Shown: positions 9,166 to 18,786, counted from the stretch's first letter. The stretch: DNA of 64,000 nucleotides from Pararhodobacter oceanensis (GCF_003076755.1 NZ_QDKM01000003.1:434001-498000); one strand, 5' to 3'. Program-made: numbers and translations. Notes: generated by a model from the letters alone, not told the origin.

Positions 9166-9629
9166 TAGGAAATCTCGAAAATTGCCTCGATTTCAACCGC
9201 AACGCCGAAGGGCAGCGACGGCGCGCCGACCGCCGAGCGCGCATGGCGTCCGGCATCGCCGAGGAGTTCGACCATCAGGTCAGAGGCGCCGTTGATCACC
9301 TTCGGCTGGTCGGTGAAATCGGGCGTGCAATTGACGAAACCGGTCAGTTTGACCAACCGCACCAGCCGCGACAGATCACCGTCCAGCGCCGCGCGCAACT
9401 GCGCGAGCAAGGAGAGCGCGCAATGCGAGGCGGCCTCGGCGCCCTGTTCGGTGCTGATATCGCCGCCGAGTTTACCGCGGATCAAGCCTGCATCATTCTG
9501 GCTGATCTGCCCCGAGACAAACACCTGATTGCCGCTGATGATCCATGGCACATAATTGGCCGCCGGTGCCGGTGCGTCCGGCAGCGAGAGGCCCAATTCG
9601 GCGAGACGGGTTTCGAGGGCGTGAGGCAT
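9165..9629 (-). CDS. RidA family enamine/imine deaminase
   Basis: YjgF/YER057c/UK114 protein that typically hydrolyses reactive 2-aminoacrylate-type enamines. The 154 residues include VFVSGQISQNDAGLIRGKLGGD and the C-terminal VGAPSLPFGVAVEIEAIFE. The sequence belongs to the longer RidA subgroup and lacks the exact archetypal Arg-Gln context. The start at 9629 is preceded by AAGGAG; the 166-residue reading upstream has no comparable site. It is coupled to the phosphodiesterase. Confidence 0.85.
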   Translation of the reverse strand: MPHALETRLAELGLSLPDAPAPAANYVPWIISGNQVFVSGQISQNDAGLIRGKLGGDISTEQGAEAASHCALSLLAQLRAALDGDLSRLVRLVKLTGFVNCTPDFTDQPKVINGASDLMVELLGDAGRHARSAVGAPSLPFGVAVEIEAIFEIS

Positions 9630-9710
9630 CGGGTAACTCCTTTTGTGTTGCGCGAACCAAATCATGTTTAGGCGGCAACGAAAAGCCCCGGAGCGGCTGA
9701 AAATCCCTGT

Positions 9711-10997
9711 CTATGGATCGCGCATCGCGCCATGCAGATATTGGGTGATCGGCGATAGCAAATAGGCCAACGGGGTGCGCGCGCCGGTGCGCAGAAACGC
9801 CTGCACCGCCAGCCCCGGCAGCAGGGATTTTGCACCGACCGTATCCAGCGCCGCAGCGCTCAGCGCGGCCTCGACACGGTAATAACGCTCACCACTGCTT
9901 TCATTCAGAAACGGTGCGGCCGACAGGAGTGTCACCTGTGCCTCGAGACTGCTGACCTCGGGCATCAGGGCGGGGAATTGCACCTGCACCTGTTGGCCGA
10001 CATAGACATGGTCGATATCACCGGGGCTGACCAGCAGCGCGATCACCGGCTGGTCGGGACGCTCGACAATCTGCATCGCGGTGGTCGCGGGTTGCAAGAT
10101 GCCGCCATTCTCGATGGCTGCCATACCATGCACCCGCCCGCTGGCCGGCGCGCGCAACACCATCTGCGCCCGCCGGTCGGCCAAGATCGTGCGCCGCGCG
10201 GTCAGTTCCAGAAGCAGTGCGTTATTCTCGGCCAGTTGCTGCTCGGCCTCTTCGCGCCGCGCTGCGGTCAGCGCTTCCGCCTGTAGATCGATCTCGACAA
10301 TCTGGCCGCGGGCTTCGGCGATCTGCGCCACCACCGAGGCGCGGCTGCCGTCCAGCCGCGCCGCCTCGCGTGCCAGCACCGCCACCCGCGACGCTTGTGT
10401 CAGCCCGCGGCTTTGCAATTCGGTCTGGGTCTCAATCTCGTCCTCCAGCAGCGCCTGCTCTTGTTGTAGTGCCTCCATCTGCGCCTGCAGCCCAACCAAT
10501 TGCGCCGCCAGTTGCAGATTGCGCTGCTCCAATTGCGCCAGCTGGCGGTCCTGCGTGCGGTGTCGCGCTTCGAACAGGCGGCGTTGCGCGACCACCGCGC
10601 TGCGCATGTCATCGCCGCCTCCGGGCGCGGCGACCAGCCGCCCCATCGGCACCCCATCGCGTTCGGCAAGCAGCCGCAGACTGCGCGCCTGCGCCTCGAT
10701 CAGCTGCGAGGACACCAGCGCCCATTCCGATTCGAGCGCCGAATCATCGAGCCGGAACAACAGGTCACCCATCTCGACCTGCTGCCCCTCTGCGACCGCG
10801 AGTTCGGCGACATCGCCGCCCTGCGCGTGCTGGATCACATGGCGATAGGCGGCATCGTCAATCTCACCGCTGGCGATGATCGCGCCGTCTATCGGCACAA
10901 AGGCGGCCCAAACGCCAAAGCCGAAGACCATCACCATCGCGGTGACCGCGCCCATCATAATCGCACCCTGCGGGTTGAGACCTTCGACGTTCTTCAT
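9711..10997 (-). CDS. Type I secretion membrane-fusion (HlyD/PrsE) subunit
   Basis: Periplasmic adaptor that connects the inner-membrane ABC exporter to an outer-membrane TolC channel; 428 residues. It has one N-terminal membrane segment (about 14-36), a biotinyl-lipoyl-like strand pair (IIASGEIDDAAYRHVIQHAQGG), a long Gln/Glu/Leu-rich coiled-coil hairpin (about 75-260), and a beta-barrel domain (LRAPASGRVHGMA). The start overlaps the upstream ABC stop by four bases. No tolC is in the window. The two RTX proteins encoded at 29225 and 45943 are plausible cargo, which is an inference only. Confidence 0.92.
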   Translation of the reverse strand: MKNVEGLNPQGAIMMGAVTAMVMVFGFGVWAAFVPIDGAIIASGEIDDAAYRHVIQHAQGGDVAELAVAEGQQVEMGDLLFRLDDSALESEWALVSSQLIEAQARSLRLLAERDGVPMGRLVAAPGGGDDMRSAVVAQRRLFEARHRTQDRQLAQLEQRNLQLAAQLVGLQAQMEALQQEQALLEDEIETQTELQSRGLTQASRVAVLAREAARLDGSRASVVAQIAEARGQIVEIDLQAEALTAARREEAEQQLAENNALLLELTARRTILADRRAQMVLRAPASGRVHGMAAIENGGILQPATTAMQIVERPDQPVIALLVSPGDIDHVYVGQQVQVQFPALMPEVSSLEAQVTLLSAAPFLNESSGERYYRVEAALSAAALDTVGAKSLLPGLAVQAFLRTGARTPLAYLLSPITQYLHGAMRDP

Positions 10998-12772
10998 CTG
11001 CCCGCCTCATTATCGGCGCGCGGATCGACCCCTTGCTGCGGCGCGATCGAACGCACCACGGCGGTACGGTTGCGCACCATATCGCGCAGCACGCGGTCGC
11101 GCGGCCCGAAGGCAACCTGCGCGCCATTGTCGAGGACCAGCAAATCCTCGCATTCGGTGATCGCGGCGGGCCGGTGCGCCATCACCACCACCACCGCGCC
11201 GCGGGCCTTGGCCATACGCACCGCACGGTTCAGCGCCGCCGAGCCCTCGGCATCAAGATTGGCAATCGGCTCATCGAGGATCAGGAGCAGCGGGTCGTCA
11301 AACAGCGCCCGCGCCAACCCGATACGCTGCGTCTGCCCGCCCGAGAGACGGTGCGCGTGGCTCTCGATCACCGTGTCATAGCCCTTGGGCAGCGACACCA
11401 CGAGGTTATGGACGCCCGCCGCCCGCCCCGCGGCTTCGATCGCGCTCATCGGCACATCACGGCGAAACCGCGAGATATTTTGCCCGATGGTGCCATCAAG
11501 CAGGATGATCCGCTGCGGCAGATAACCCAGCCTCGTGTCCACCGGCGGGGTCAGCGGCAGCACATCATCGCCCAGCCGCATGGTGCCCACCGCAACCGTC
11601 ACCGAGCCAATCAGCGCCCGCGCCAAAGTGGTCTTGCCCGAACCGCTGGGCCCGATCACCCCCATCGCGCGCCCCGGCTGGATCTTGAACCCCTGCACCC
11701 GCAGCAAGGGCACGCCACCACCCGGCGGGGTGATCACCAACTGCTGCACCTCAAGCGCGCCACTTGGCTGGTCGGCGCTGGCAACGGTCAGCGGTTTCTC
11801 GGCATTCATCAACACCAGTTTTTTCAGCCGCTGGTCGGCGGCCAGCGCGGCGCGCATATCGGTCCATTGGGTGGCCAGCAGTTCAATAGGGACCAAGGTG
11901 CGGCCGGTGATGATCGAGGCGGCGACGATCAACCCCGGCGAGAGGCTGCCCTGCAGCACCAGCCACGCGCCCGCGCCCAGCATTGCCGAATTCATCAGCA
12001 TCCGAAACGCGCGCGCCGCCGCGCCGTCGATGCCGACACGGTCCTGCACCGCCAAAGTCGCGCTCAGCGCCTCTTTGCGGCGCGCGTTCCACAGTTTCGA
12101 GGCGGTAACATCCATGCCCAGCGCGGTCATCGTATCCGCATCCTCGGCGGTCAGGCGGGCGATGGTATCGGCGGTGCGCGCGCTGGCCTGCGCCTGCCCC
12201 AGATAGGGCCGCGTGCGCCATTGGCCCCAAAGCGCAATTGCAACCATGATCACCCCGCCAATCAGTGCCAAAGCGCCGAGAAGCGGATGCAGAAAGAACA
12301 TCAGGATGAAGAACCCGAAGGCCCAGGGCGTATCCAGAAGCGCCAGCATCGCGGGTGAGGAAATCGCTCGGAACACCACGTCGATATCCTGCAGCGCCGA
12401 AAGCGCCATCGGGTTGTTGCGATCCAGCGTCAGGGCACGGGTGCGCGCTTCGAACACCGGCGCCTCGACGCGCAGCCGGAACTGCGCGGCAATGCGCACC
12501 AGAATGCGGATACGCGCCGAATCCAGCAGCGTCATCATCGCATACATGAACACGACCAGCGCAAAGAGCACCGCCAGCGTCGCGCTGGAGTTCGAGGGGA
12601 TCACCCGGTCATAGACCTGCAGCATGAACAGCGGGCCGGTCAGCATCAGCGGATTCATCAAGCCGCTGAACAGCAACACCGCCAGCCAGAGCCGCCGCGC
12701 ATGCCAATGCACACGCGCTGCTTCATCGAATCTCGCTTGCCCTCCCTGCCTGCGGTGCCTCGTGGTTGCCAT
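10994..12772 (-). CDS. Type I secretion ABC permease/ATPase (AprD/PrsD type)
   Basis: Exporter with fused membrane and ATPase domains, 592 residues. A six-helix membrane domain fills roughly 30-310. The ATPase domain carries Walker A (GPSGSGKTTLARAL), the signature HRLSGGQTQRIGLARAL, Walker B (LLILDEPIANLD) and the H-loop (VVVMAHRPAA). There is no C39 peptidase domain, as expected for exporters of C-terminal-signal RTX proteins. GGAG lies ten bases before the ATG at 12772; the longer reading from 12811 is less well supported. It is divergent from mlaA. Confidence 0.92.
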   Translation of the reverse strand: MATTRHRRQGGQARFDEAARVHWHARRLWLAVLLFSGLMNPLMLTGPLFMLQVYDRVIPSNSSATLAVLFALVVFMYAMMTLLDSARIRILVRIAAQFRLRVEAPVFEARTRALTLDRNNPMALSALQDIDVVFRAISSPAMLALLDTPWAFGFFILMFFLHPLLGALALIGGVIMVAIALWGQWRTRPYLGQAQASARTADTIARLTAEDADTMTALGMDVTASKLWNARRKEALSATLAVQDRVGIDGAAARAFRMLMNSAMLGAGAWLVLQGSLSPGLIVAASIITGRTLVPIELLATQWTDMRAALAADQRLKKLVLMNAEKPLTVASADQPSGALEVQQLVITPPGGGVPLLRVQGFKIQPGRAMGVIGPSGSGKTTLARALIGSVTVAVGTMRLGDDVLPLTPPVDTRLGYLPQRIILLDGTIGQNISRFRRDVPMSAIEAAGRAAGVHNLVVSLPKGYDTVIESHAHRLSGGQTQRIGLARALFDDPLLLILDEPIANLDAEGSAALNRAVRMAKARGAVVVVMAHRPAAITECEDLLVLDNGAQVAFGPRDRVLRDMVRNRTAVVRSIAPQQGVDPRADNEAGR

Positions 12773-12847
12773 TGCTTCAGCGCTCCTTATAAAGAAGGTG
12801 ATAGCCTGCAACTTGCTAGTATTCGGTAAACGATACAGGAGACCAGA

Positions 12848-13651
12848 ATGCCCGCACCGCGCCGTGCGAGATCAATCGTTGCAGTCTTGCTGATCGGCGC
12901 TCTGGCGGCGGGTTGCGCGCAGGCGCCGCTACCTTCGGGCACAAATGACCCTTACGAATCGGTCAATCGTGCGTGGTTTAACAATAACTTAGCACTGGAT
13001 CAGGCGCTGTCCGGCGATACCGAGGCAGAGACAGATCCAGCTTTGGTCGCTCTGGATGATGAGGGCGAAACCGTTGTGGCGCCGGATGCGGTGACGCCGC
13101 AGCGTGGTTCATTTTTGCGTCGCATTGTCAGTAATTTTGGCGCAAATCTGGGACTGCCCTCGACGATTGCCAATGATCTCTTGCAGATCCGACCCGACCG
13201 TGCGGCGGAAAACACCCTGCGCTTGGTGATCAATTCGACCGTCGGGCTGGGCGGGCTGTTTGATCCGGCGGGCCGCATCGGCATTCACGGGCGGCGCTCG
13301 GATTTCGGCGAAACCCTGCACCGTTGGGGCGTTGGCGAGGGCGCCTATGTGGTGTTGCCGCTCCTCGGTCCCTCGACCGAACGCGATGCGCTCGGGCTGG
13401 CCGTCGATCTGGTGCTTGATCCCTTGCGCTTTGCCCTGCCCCGCGGCGAGTTCGGCGGCACGCTGGTGGCGAGGGGTGCCGCGCGCTTTGCGGATCGCGC
13501 GGAATACGCCGAAATACTCGACGCGAATGTGATCAACACCGCCGATCCCTATGCGCAGGCGAGGCTTCTTTATTTGCAAACCCGGCGCTATCATCTGGGG
13601 GTGGAAATCGAGGACGAGATTATTGACCCCTATGCCGATCTATATGATTGA
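12848..13651 (+). CDS. mlaA: MlaA/VacJ outer-membrane lipoprotein
   Basis: Outer-membrane component of the Mla pathway, which removes mislocalised phospholipid from the outer leaflet. The 267 residues start with a lipoprotein signal (LLIGALAAGCAQ, lipid-modified Cys about 21). The family core follows: NDPYESVNRAWFNNN, then the GGLFDPAGRIGI and DFGETLHRWGVGEGAYVVLPLLGPS stretches. GGAG lies before the ATG. The 3' end overlaps the next gene, an MlaC homologue, so both proteins of the periplasmic transfer step are made together. The MlaFED transporter genes are not in this window. Confidence 0.93.
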   Translation: MPAPRRARSIVAVLLIGALAAGCAQAPLPSGTNDPYESVNRAWFNNNLALDQALSGDTEAETDPALVALDDEGETVVAPDAVTPQRGSFLRRIVSNFGANLGLPSTIANDLLQIRPDRAAENTLRLVINSTVGLGGLFDPAGRIGIHGRRSDFGETLHRWGVGEGAYVVLPLLGPSTERDALGLAVDLVLDPLRFALPRGEFGGTLVARGAARFADRAEYAEILDANVINTADPYAQARLLYLQTRRYHLGVEIEDEIIDPYADLYD

Positions 13652-14243
13652 CCGCCGCCGCGTCTTGCTGGGTATCGCCGCAACCGGTGGTGCTGCGCTG
13701 CTGCCGGTGCTGCCCGCCGCCGCCCTCACCCAGGGGCAGGCGCGCAGCCTGATTGACAGTGTGATGGCCGACATCCACGGGATCATCAATTCCGGTGGCT
13801 CCGAGGGGCAGATGATCGCGCGGTTCGAAGGGCTGTTCGATCAATATGGTGATGTGCCGATCATCGCGCGTTCGGTGCTTGGCCCGCCCGCGCGCAGCGC
13901 CAGCGCCAGCCAGATGCAGGCCTTCACCGCCGGCTTTCGCGCCTATCTGTCGCGCAAATACGGCGGGCAGTTCCGCCAGTTCATCGGCGCCACGGTGCAG
14001 GTCGATACCGCGCGGCAGGTGCAAAGCTTCTGGGAGGTCGAGTCGACGATGACCCTGCGCGGGCGTGCCCCTTTCGAGGTGCGCTGGCATGTCTCGGACC
14101 GCAGCGGACGGGCGCGGTTTTTCAACCTGATCATCGAAGGGGTGAATGTATTGGCCGCCGAGCGGCAGGAAATCGGCACCATGCTGGAGCGTCGCGGCGG
14201 CAATCTGGACCGGATGATACAAGATTTGCAGCAGTCGGGGTGA
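13644..14243 (+). CDS. mlaC: MlaC/Ttg2D-family periplasmic phospholipid-binding protein
   Basis: Shuttle carrying phospholipid between MlaA and the inner-membrane transporter; 199 residues. The N-terminus (MIDRRRVLLGIAATGGAA) is a twin-arginine-like signal ending near PAAALT. Family features include DQYGDVPIIARSVLG, FRAYLSRKYG, and the C-terminal EGVNVLAAERQEIGTMLERRGG. The ATG at 13644 overlaps the mlaA stop by eight bases; an alternative ATG at 13632 would add four residues. Confidence 0.88.
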   Translation: MIDRRRVLLGIAATGGAALLPVLPAAALTQGQARSLIDSVMADIHGIINSGGSEGQMIARFEGLFDQYGDVPIIARSVLGPPARSASASQMQAFTAGFRAYLSRKYGGQFRQFIGATVQVDTARQVQSFWEVESTMTLRGRAPFEVRWHVSDRSGRARFFNLIIEGVNVLAAERQEIGTMLERRGGNLDRMIQDLQQSG

Positions 14244-14340
14244 GGGGGGCTCGCTAACCTCCCTCGTTGAAACCTCCAGATGCAAACACGGGAGTTCATC
14301 TCTCCCAACCTTGAACCCCGTCAGGCACGGGCATCAGCCC

Positions 14341-14471
14341 GGGCCGCGCCCGACCCTCCCCCCGGGAGGGCGCACTGGCGATGGCCTTCACAGCACATCC
14401 GACATGCGTGCTTTTGAGCGCAGCGCGCTATTCAAAGGCTGGAAGCGCCCTCCCAGGGTCGGGCGCGGCCC
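14341..14471. repeat. 27-bp interrupted inverted repeat
   Basis: Arm one is 14341-14357 plus 14364-14373; arm two is 14445-14454 plus 14455-14471. The 17-base outer arms (gggccgcgcccgaccct and its exact complement) and the 10-base inner arms (gggagggcgc/gcgccctccc) pair perfectly, apart from a six-C insertion at 14358-14363. The 71-base loop has no credible ORF. It lies between convergent mlaC and the PBP1A gene. Confidence 0.8.
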
Positions 14472-14534
14472 TTAGCGCAATGCTCGAAGAGTCGAAGGCG
14501 CAAGGGTTCTATACCTCCGCAATCATCCCGCGGC

Positions 14535-16748
14535 TCAATTCCCGCCCAGAATACCGTTGAGCACGCCCATGATCGAATCCGACAGCGAGCCGCCGCCGCT
14601 TTGACCGCCGCCACTATCGCGCGTGGTCGGCGGGTCGAGTTCGGGACGTTCGGGCACCACCATCGGCAGCGGGCGCTGCGGCAGACCGTCGTGGATCCGC
14701 ACCATCGTCTCGCGCCAGATCTCCGCCGGAAGACCGCCACCGGTCACCCCGCTCAGCGGTGAATTGTCGTCGTTGCCCATCCAGACGCCGACCACGTAAT
14801 CGGCGGTAAACCCGACAAACCAAGCGTCACGCGCGCCCTGTGTGGTGCCGGTCTTGCCCGCCGCCTCGCGCCCGTCGGGCAGTGCGGCGCGGCGACCGGT
14901 GCCATAGGGCGCTTCGATCACCTGCGACATCATCCAGATCAATTGCTGCGCCGCTTCCTCCGAGATCACCCGCTCGCCGATACCGCTGCCGATGCGCAAC
15001 AGCGGCTCGCGCTCACCGGCAAGGGTCAATGAGGTGAACCCGTAGGGCTGCACCGAACTGCCGCCGTTGAGGATACCGGCGAAAGCGGCGGTCATCTCGA
15101 GCAGGGTCGCCTCGGAGGCGCCGAGAGCCAAGGCCGGACCTTCGGCGAGATCCGAGTGCAAGCCAAAGGCATTCGCCGCCTGCCGCACATTCTCGCGGCC
15201 CATCGCCTCGGAAATCCGCACCGCCGGAACGTTTTGCGACCGTGCCAGCGCCTCGGTCAGGGTCATGAAGCCCAGATAGCGCCGCGAGTAATTGCGCGGC
15301 GACCACGGGCCGGAGCCGGGCACATTAATGGTCAGCGGCGCATCCTCAACCAGATCATAGGGCTGATAGCCGACATCCATCGCCAGCGCATAGACGAAGG
15401 GTTTGAACGCCGAGCCGGTTTGCCGTCGCGCCTGTGTCGCGCGGTTAAAACCGCCGACCGTATAGCTGCGCCCGCCGACCATCGCCCGCACCGCGCCATC
15501 CGCCGACATCACCAATACGCTGGCCTCAGCGACGGAATCGTCGCGCACCCGTTCCATGAACACCTGTTGCAAAGCGTCTTGCGCGGCCAGTTGCACGCGC
15601 TGGTCCAGCGTGGTCTGGATCAGCACATCCTCGGTGGTGTCGCGGGTCAGCCATGCGGGGCCGGATTGCATCACCCAATCGGCGAAAAACCCGCCGGTCG
15701 AGGTTTCGGCGGCCTCATGCAGCTCTGCCGGATTGGCGCGCGCTTCGGCCAATTCGGCATCGGTGAGATAGTCTTCCTCGGCCATCAGCCCGAGCACGAT
15801 ATTCGCCCGCTCCTGCGCGCGCCCCAGATTGCGCGTCGGCGCGTAATAGGAAGGCGCGACCAGCAATCCGGCCAGCATCGCGGCTTCGGCGGCATCCACC
15901 TGCGCGGCGGAATGGCCGAAATAGCGCTCGGCGGCGGCCTCGAACCCGCGCGAACCGGCCCCGAGAAAGGCGCGGTTGATATAGATCGTCAGGATTTCCG
16001 CCTTGGTAAAGCGCAGTTCCAGCGCGAAGGCGTAGGGCAGTTCCTGAATTTTGCGCCAGATCGTGCCCTCGCGGCAGTCGCTTTCATAATCGGCCTCGGA
16101 ATCCCAAACCTCGGGATCAAAGGCCACGCCAAGACACAGGAGCTTCGACACCTGCTGGGTGATCGTCGAGCCGCCAGCGCCGCTGAACGGGCCGCGCCCT
16201 TGCGCCAGATTCGAGCGGATCGCACCGGCGATGCCGCGCGGGCTGACCCCGAAGTGCCAATAGAACCGCCGGTCCTCGGTGGCAACAATCGCGTTGCGCA
16301 GATGCGGCGAGACGGAGTCAGAACTGGTGTAGCCGCCGAAAGTCTCACCGCGCCACGCGAAAACCTCGCCATCGGCATCGCGCATCGTCACCGAGCCACG
16401 CGCCCGCCCGTCCAGCATCTCGGTCAGATCCGAGGGCATGGTGGTGTAGAAATAGAATGTCGCGGCGGCCATCACCAGCGTGGCAATCGCCGTCACCCGC
16501 CAGAACACGCCCCAGACCACGCGCCAGATAAACCGCAGGATACCGCCAAAGAAACGGGTGAACCAATTGCCGGTCTTTTTCACCTGACGCCGCTTGGCCG
16601 GTTTGCGCCCGTTCGGACCACGCCCGCCACCACCTTTGCCGCCGCCCTTGCCACCGCCGCCAGACCGCGCGCGCGATGCCTGCGTGCGGGGTGCCGGAGT
16701 GCGCCGGTCCGCCACCAAGCGCGGTCGCCGATTGCCCGTGGAAGCCAT
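14535..16748 (-). CDS. Bifunctional penicillin-binding protein 1A (transglycosylase/transpeptidase)
   Basis: Peptidoglycan synthase that polymerises and cross-links glycan strands, anchored in the inner membrane; 737 residues from the ATG at 16748. A basic, Gly/Lys-rich cytoplasmic tail (about 1-60) precedes one membrane helix near 75-100. The GT51 domain carries ATEDRRFYWHFG (catalytic Glu about 158) and GGSTITQQVSKL. The transpeptidase domain has TGSAFKPF (Ser about 443), SQN and KTGTTQGARDAWFVG (about 632). The C-terminal tail is Gly/Ser-rich. The start is uncertain: only a weak GAGA precedes it, and an in-frame reading continues upstream to 16904. Confidence 0.93.
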   Translation of the reverse strand: MASTGNRRPRLVADRRTPAPRTQASRARSGGGGKGGGKGGGGRGPNGRKPAKRRQVKKTGNWFTRFFGGILRFIWRVVWGVFWRVTAIATLVMAAATFYFYTTMPSDLTEMLDGRARGSVTMRDADGEVFAWRGETFGGYTSSDSVSPHLRNAIVATEDRRFYWHFGVSPRGIAGAIRSNLAQGRGPFSGAGGSTITQQVSKLLCLGVAFDPEVWDSEADYESDCREGTIWRKIQELPYAFALELRFTKAEILTIYINRAFLGAGSRGFEAAAERYFGHSAAQVDAAEAAMLAGLLVAPSYYAPTRNLGRAQERANIVLGLMAEEDYLTDAELAEARANPAELHEAAETSTGGFFADWVMQSGPAWLTRDTTEDVLIQTTLDQRVQLAAQDALQQVFMERVRDDSVAEASVLVMSADGAVRAMVGGRSYTVGGFNRATQARRQTGSAFKPFVYALAMDVGYQPYDLVEDAPLTINVPGSGPWSPRNYSRRYLGFMTLTEALARSQNVPAVRISEAMGRENVRQAANAFGLHSDLAEGPALALGASEATLLEMTAAFAGILNGGSSVQPYGFTSLTLAGEREPLLRIGSGIGERVISEEAAQQLIWMMSQVIEAPYGTGRRAALPDGREAAGKTGTTQGARDAWFVGFTADYVVGVWMGNDDNSPLSGVTGGGLPAEIWRETMVRIHDGLPQRPLPMVVPERPELDPPTTRDSGGGQSGGGSLSDSIMGVLNGILGGN

Positions 16749-17096
16749 GCCTGTCTCTGCCCTGTCTGTCGTGTATGCCGTGCGTGTCGCTTTTGCGGTG
16801 CGTATCTCGTGGGTCGCGGTCGGTTTCGCAGCCGAAATCGCCGTCAATCTCGCTGCGTCTTGCATGCAGCATAAAGCGCAACCGTTCAATTGTGGAGTGC
16901 GCAACCCTCACGGTTTGCCTTTGTGAAATGATTAATTCGTGAGCAACCGCCGGCAAATCCCCCTAAATTCGCGGCGATTGCGGTTTTTCGCGCCAGTTGC
17001 GCGCCTGCCGCGTTGCGCTTTGCACCTGCAGCATTCGCAATATCCCCATCGGCGCCTGCTAGGTCGCCGTCCGAACATCGCATAGGGGATAACGAG
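16749..17096. other. Intergenic region between divergent pbp1A and glnK
   Basis: Gene-free stretch of 348 bases holding the promoters of both neighbours. It contains a short AT-rich segment at about 16920-16940 (tttgtgaaatgattaattcgt) that could be a promoter element. I looked for a sigma-54 -24/-12 pair and an NtrC dyad before glnK, as nitrogen control would predict. There is no convincing match: tttgcacctgcagca near 17020 is only a partial fit. Confidence 0.5.
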
Positions 17097-17435
17097 GTGA
17101 AATACATCATAGCAGCGATCAAACCCTTCAAGCTCGACGAGGTCAAAGACGCGCTCACGCAATTGGGCGTGCGCGGATTGATGGTCTCCGAGATCAAAGG
17201 GTTCGGCGCGCAATCGGGTCATACCGAGATTTACCGTGGCGCCGAATACGCGATCAGTTTCGTGCCGAAACTCAAGCTGGAGATCGCCGCGCCGGACGCT
17301 TTGGCCGAACAGATCACCGAGGTTCTGGCGACGGCTGCACGCACCGGCAAGATCGGCGACGGCAAGATTTTCGTGCTGGATCTGGAACAGGCGGTGCGGG
17401 TGCGCACCGGCGAGATCGGCGAAGACGCGATTTAA
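17097..17435 (+). CDS. glnK: PII nitrogen regulatory protein
   Basis: Trimeric signalling protein that senses ATP/ADP, 2-oxoglutarate and glutamine status and plugs the ammonium channel. Starting at the GTG at 17097 gives exactly 112 residues, the standard PII length, and MKYIIAAIKPFKLDEVKDAL matches the family N-terminus; ggggataac precedes it. The T-loop is present with the uridylylatable Tyr51 in HTEIYRGAEY, and GKIFVLDLEQAVRVRTGE forms the C-terminal nucleotide site. amtB follows after 22 bases, the classic glnK-amtB pair. Confidence 0.95.
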   Translation: MKYIIAAIKPFKLDEVKDALTQLGVRGLMVSEIKGFGAQSGHTEIYRGAEYAISFVPKLKLEIAAPDALAEQITEVLATAARTGKIGDGKIFVLDLEQAVRVRTGEIGEDAI

Positions 17436-17457
17436 GCGCTCACAAAGGATAAAACGC

Positions 17458-18786
17458 ATGACTTTCAAAAAACTCACGCCCCTCGCGCTGGCCCTGACGG
17501 TGCTTCCCGTCGCGGTGCTCGCCCAAGAGGCCGATCTGACGCCGCCGCCGCAGGATGTCGGCTTTATTTTCACCAGCTTCATGTTTCTGGTCACCGGTTT
17601 TCTGGTGTTCTGGATGGCCGCCGGTTTCTCGATGCTCGAAGCGGGTCTGGTGCGGTCAAAGAATGTCACCATGCAGTTGATGAAGAATATCGCGCTGTTT
17701 TCGCTGGCGGCGCTGATGTATTACCTCGTCGGCTATAATCTGATGTATCCGGGCGATGCTTGGACGATTTCCAATGTGTTGGGCGCCTTTGGCACCGCCA
17801 CGATGGAGCCGGTCGGTCTGGCCGGAGCCGAACCCGATCTGACCTATGCCTCGGTCGGCTCGGACTTCTTTTTCCAGCTGATGTTCTGCGCCACCACCGC
17901 CTCGATCGTCTCGGGCACTCTGGCCGAGCGGATCAAGCTCTGGCCGTTCCTGATTTTCACCGTGGTGCTGACCGGATTCATCTATCCGATCCAGGCCTCG
18001 TGGAAATGGGGCGCAGGGTTTCTGGACACCAACTTCGGCTTTCTGGATTTCGCCGGCTCCACCGTGGTGCATTCGGTCGGCGGCTGGGCGGCTTTGGCCG
18101 GTGCGCTGATCCTTGGCCCGCGGATCGGGAAATACACCAAGGATGGCCGTGTGAACCCCTTCCCCGGCTCCAATCTGACGCTGGCGACGCTGGGCACGTT
18201 CATCCTGTGGATGGGGTGGTTCGGCTTTAACGGCGGCTCGCAGCTCTACATGGATACGGCGGGCAATATCGCCGATATCAGCCGGATTTTCGCCAATACC
18301 AACACCGCCGCCGCGGGTGGCGCGCTGACCGCGATGCTGCTGACGCAACTGCTCTATAAAAAGCCCGACCTGACGATGGTGTTGAATGGTGCGCTGGCCG
18401 GTCTGGTGTCGATCACCGCCGAGCCGCTGATGCCCTCGCTGGGCAGTGCCACGCTGATCGGCATGATCGGCGGCGCGATTGTGGTCTTTGCGGTGCCCTT
18501 CCTCGACAAGCTGCGGATTGACGATGTGGTCGGCGCGATTCCGGTGCACTTGATGGCCGGCATCTGGGGCACGCTGGCGGTCCCGATCACCAACCCCGAA
18601 GCGACGCTGTTCGGCCAGTTGGCTTCGGTCGCGATCGTCGGTGCCTTCGTCTTCGGCACCTCGGCGGCGCTGTGGTTGTTGCTGCGGGCGGTGATGGGCC
18701 TGCGGGTCTCGGCGGATGATGAAATCGCCGGATTGGACAAGGCCGAACTGGGCATGGAAGCCTATCCCGAGTTCGCCAATACCTGA
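17458..18786 (+). CDS. amtB: Ammonium transporter
   Basis: Trimeric inner-membrane ammonium channel, 442 residues. It begins with a cleavable signal-like segment (MTFKKLTPLALALTVLPVAVLAQ), followed by about eleven membrane helices. The twin pore histidines are seen in STVVHSVGGWAALAGA and GAIPVHLMAGIWGT. AAAGGAT precedes the ATG. It is cotranscribed with glnK, whose product would bind its cytoplasmic face when nitrogen is plentiful. A strong terminator follows the stop. Confidence 0.95.
   Translation: MTFKKLTPLALALTVLPVAVLAQEADLTPPPQDVGFIFTSFMFLVTGFLVFWMAAGFSMLEAGLVRSKNVTMQLMKNIALFSLAALMYYLVGYNLMYPGDAWTISNVLGAFGTATMEPVGLAGAEPDLTYASVGSDFFFQLMFCATTASIVSGTLAERIKLWPFLIFTVVLTGFIYPIQASWKWGAGFLDTNFGFLDFAGSTVVHSVGGWAALAGALILGPRIGKYTKDGRVNPFPGSNLTLATLGTFILWMGWFGFNGGSQLYMDTAGNIADISRIFANTNTAAAGGALTAMLLTQLLYKKPDLTMVLNGALAGLVSITAEPLMPSLGSATLIGMIGGAIVVFAVPFLDKLRIDDVVGAIPVHLMAGIWGTLAVPITNPEATLFGQLASVAIVGAFVFGTSAALWLLLRAVMGLRVSADDEIAGLDKAELGMEAYPEFANT

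Noticed and set aside
15156-16874. Plus-strand 572-residue open frame opposite the PBP1A gene
   Set aside because: Arg/His/Gly-rich shadow of a GC-rich coding strand with no recognisable motif; the minus-strand gene has all catalytic motifs.
17000-17040. Possible sigma-54 promoter or NtrC site before glnK
   Set aside because: There is no GG/GC pair at proper -24/-12 spacing and only a half-site for NtrC.
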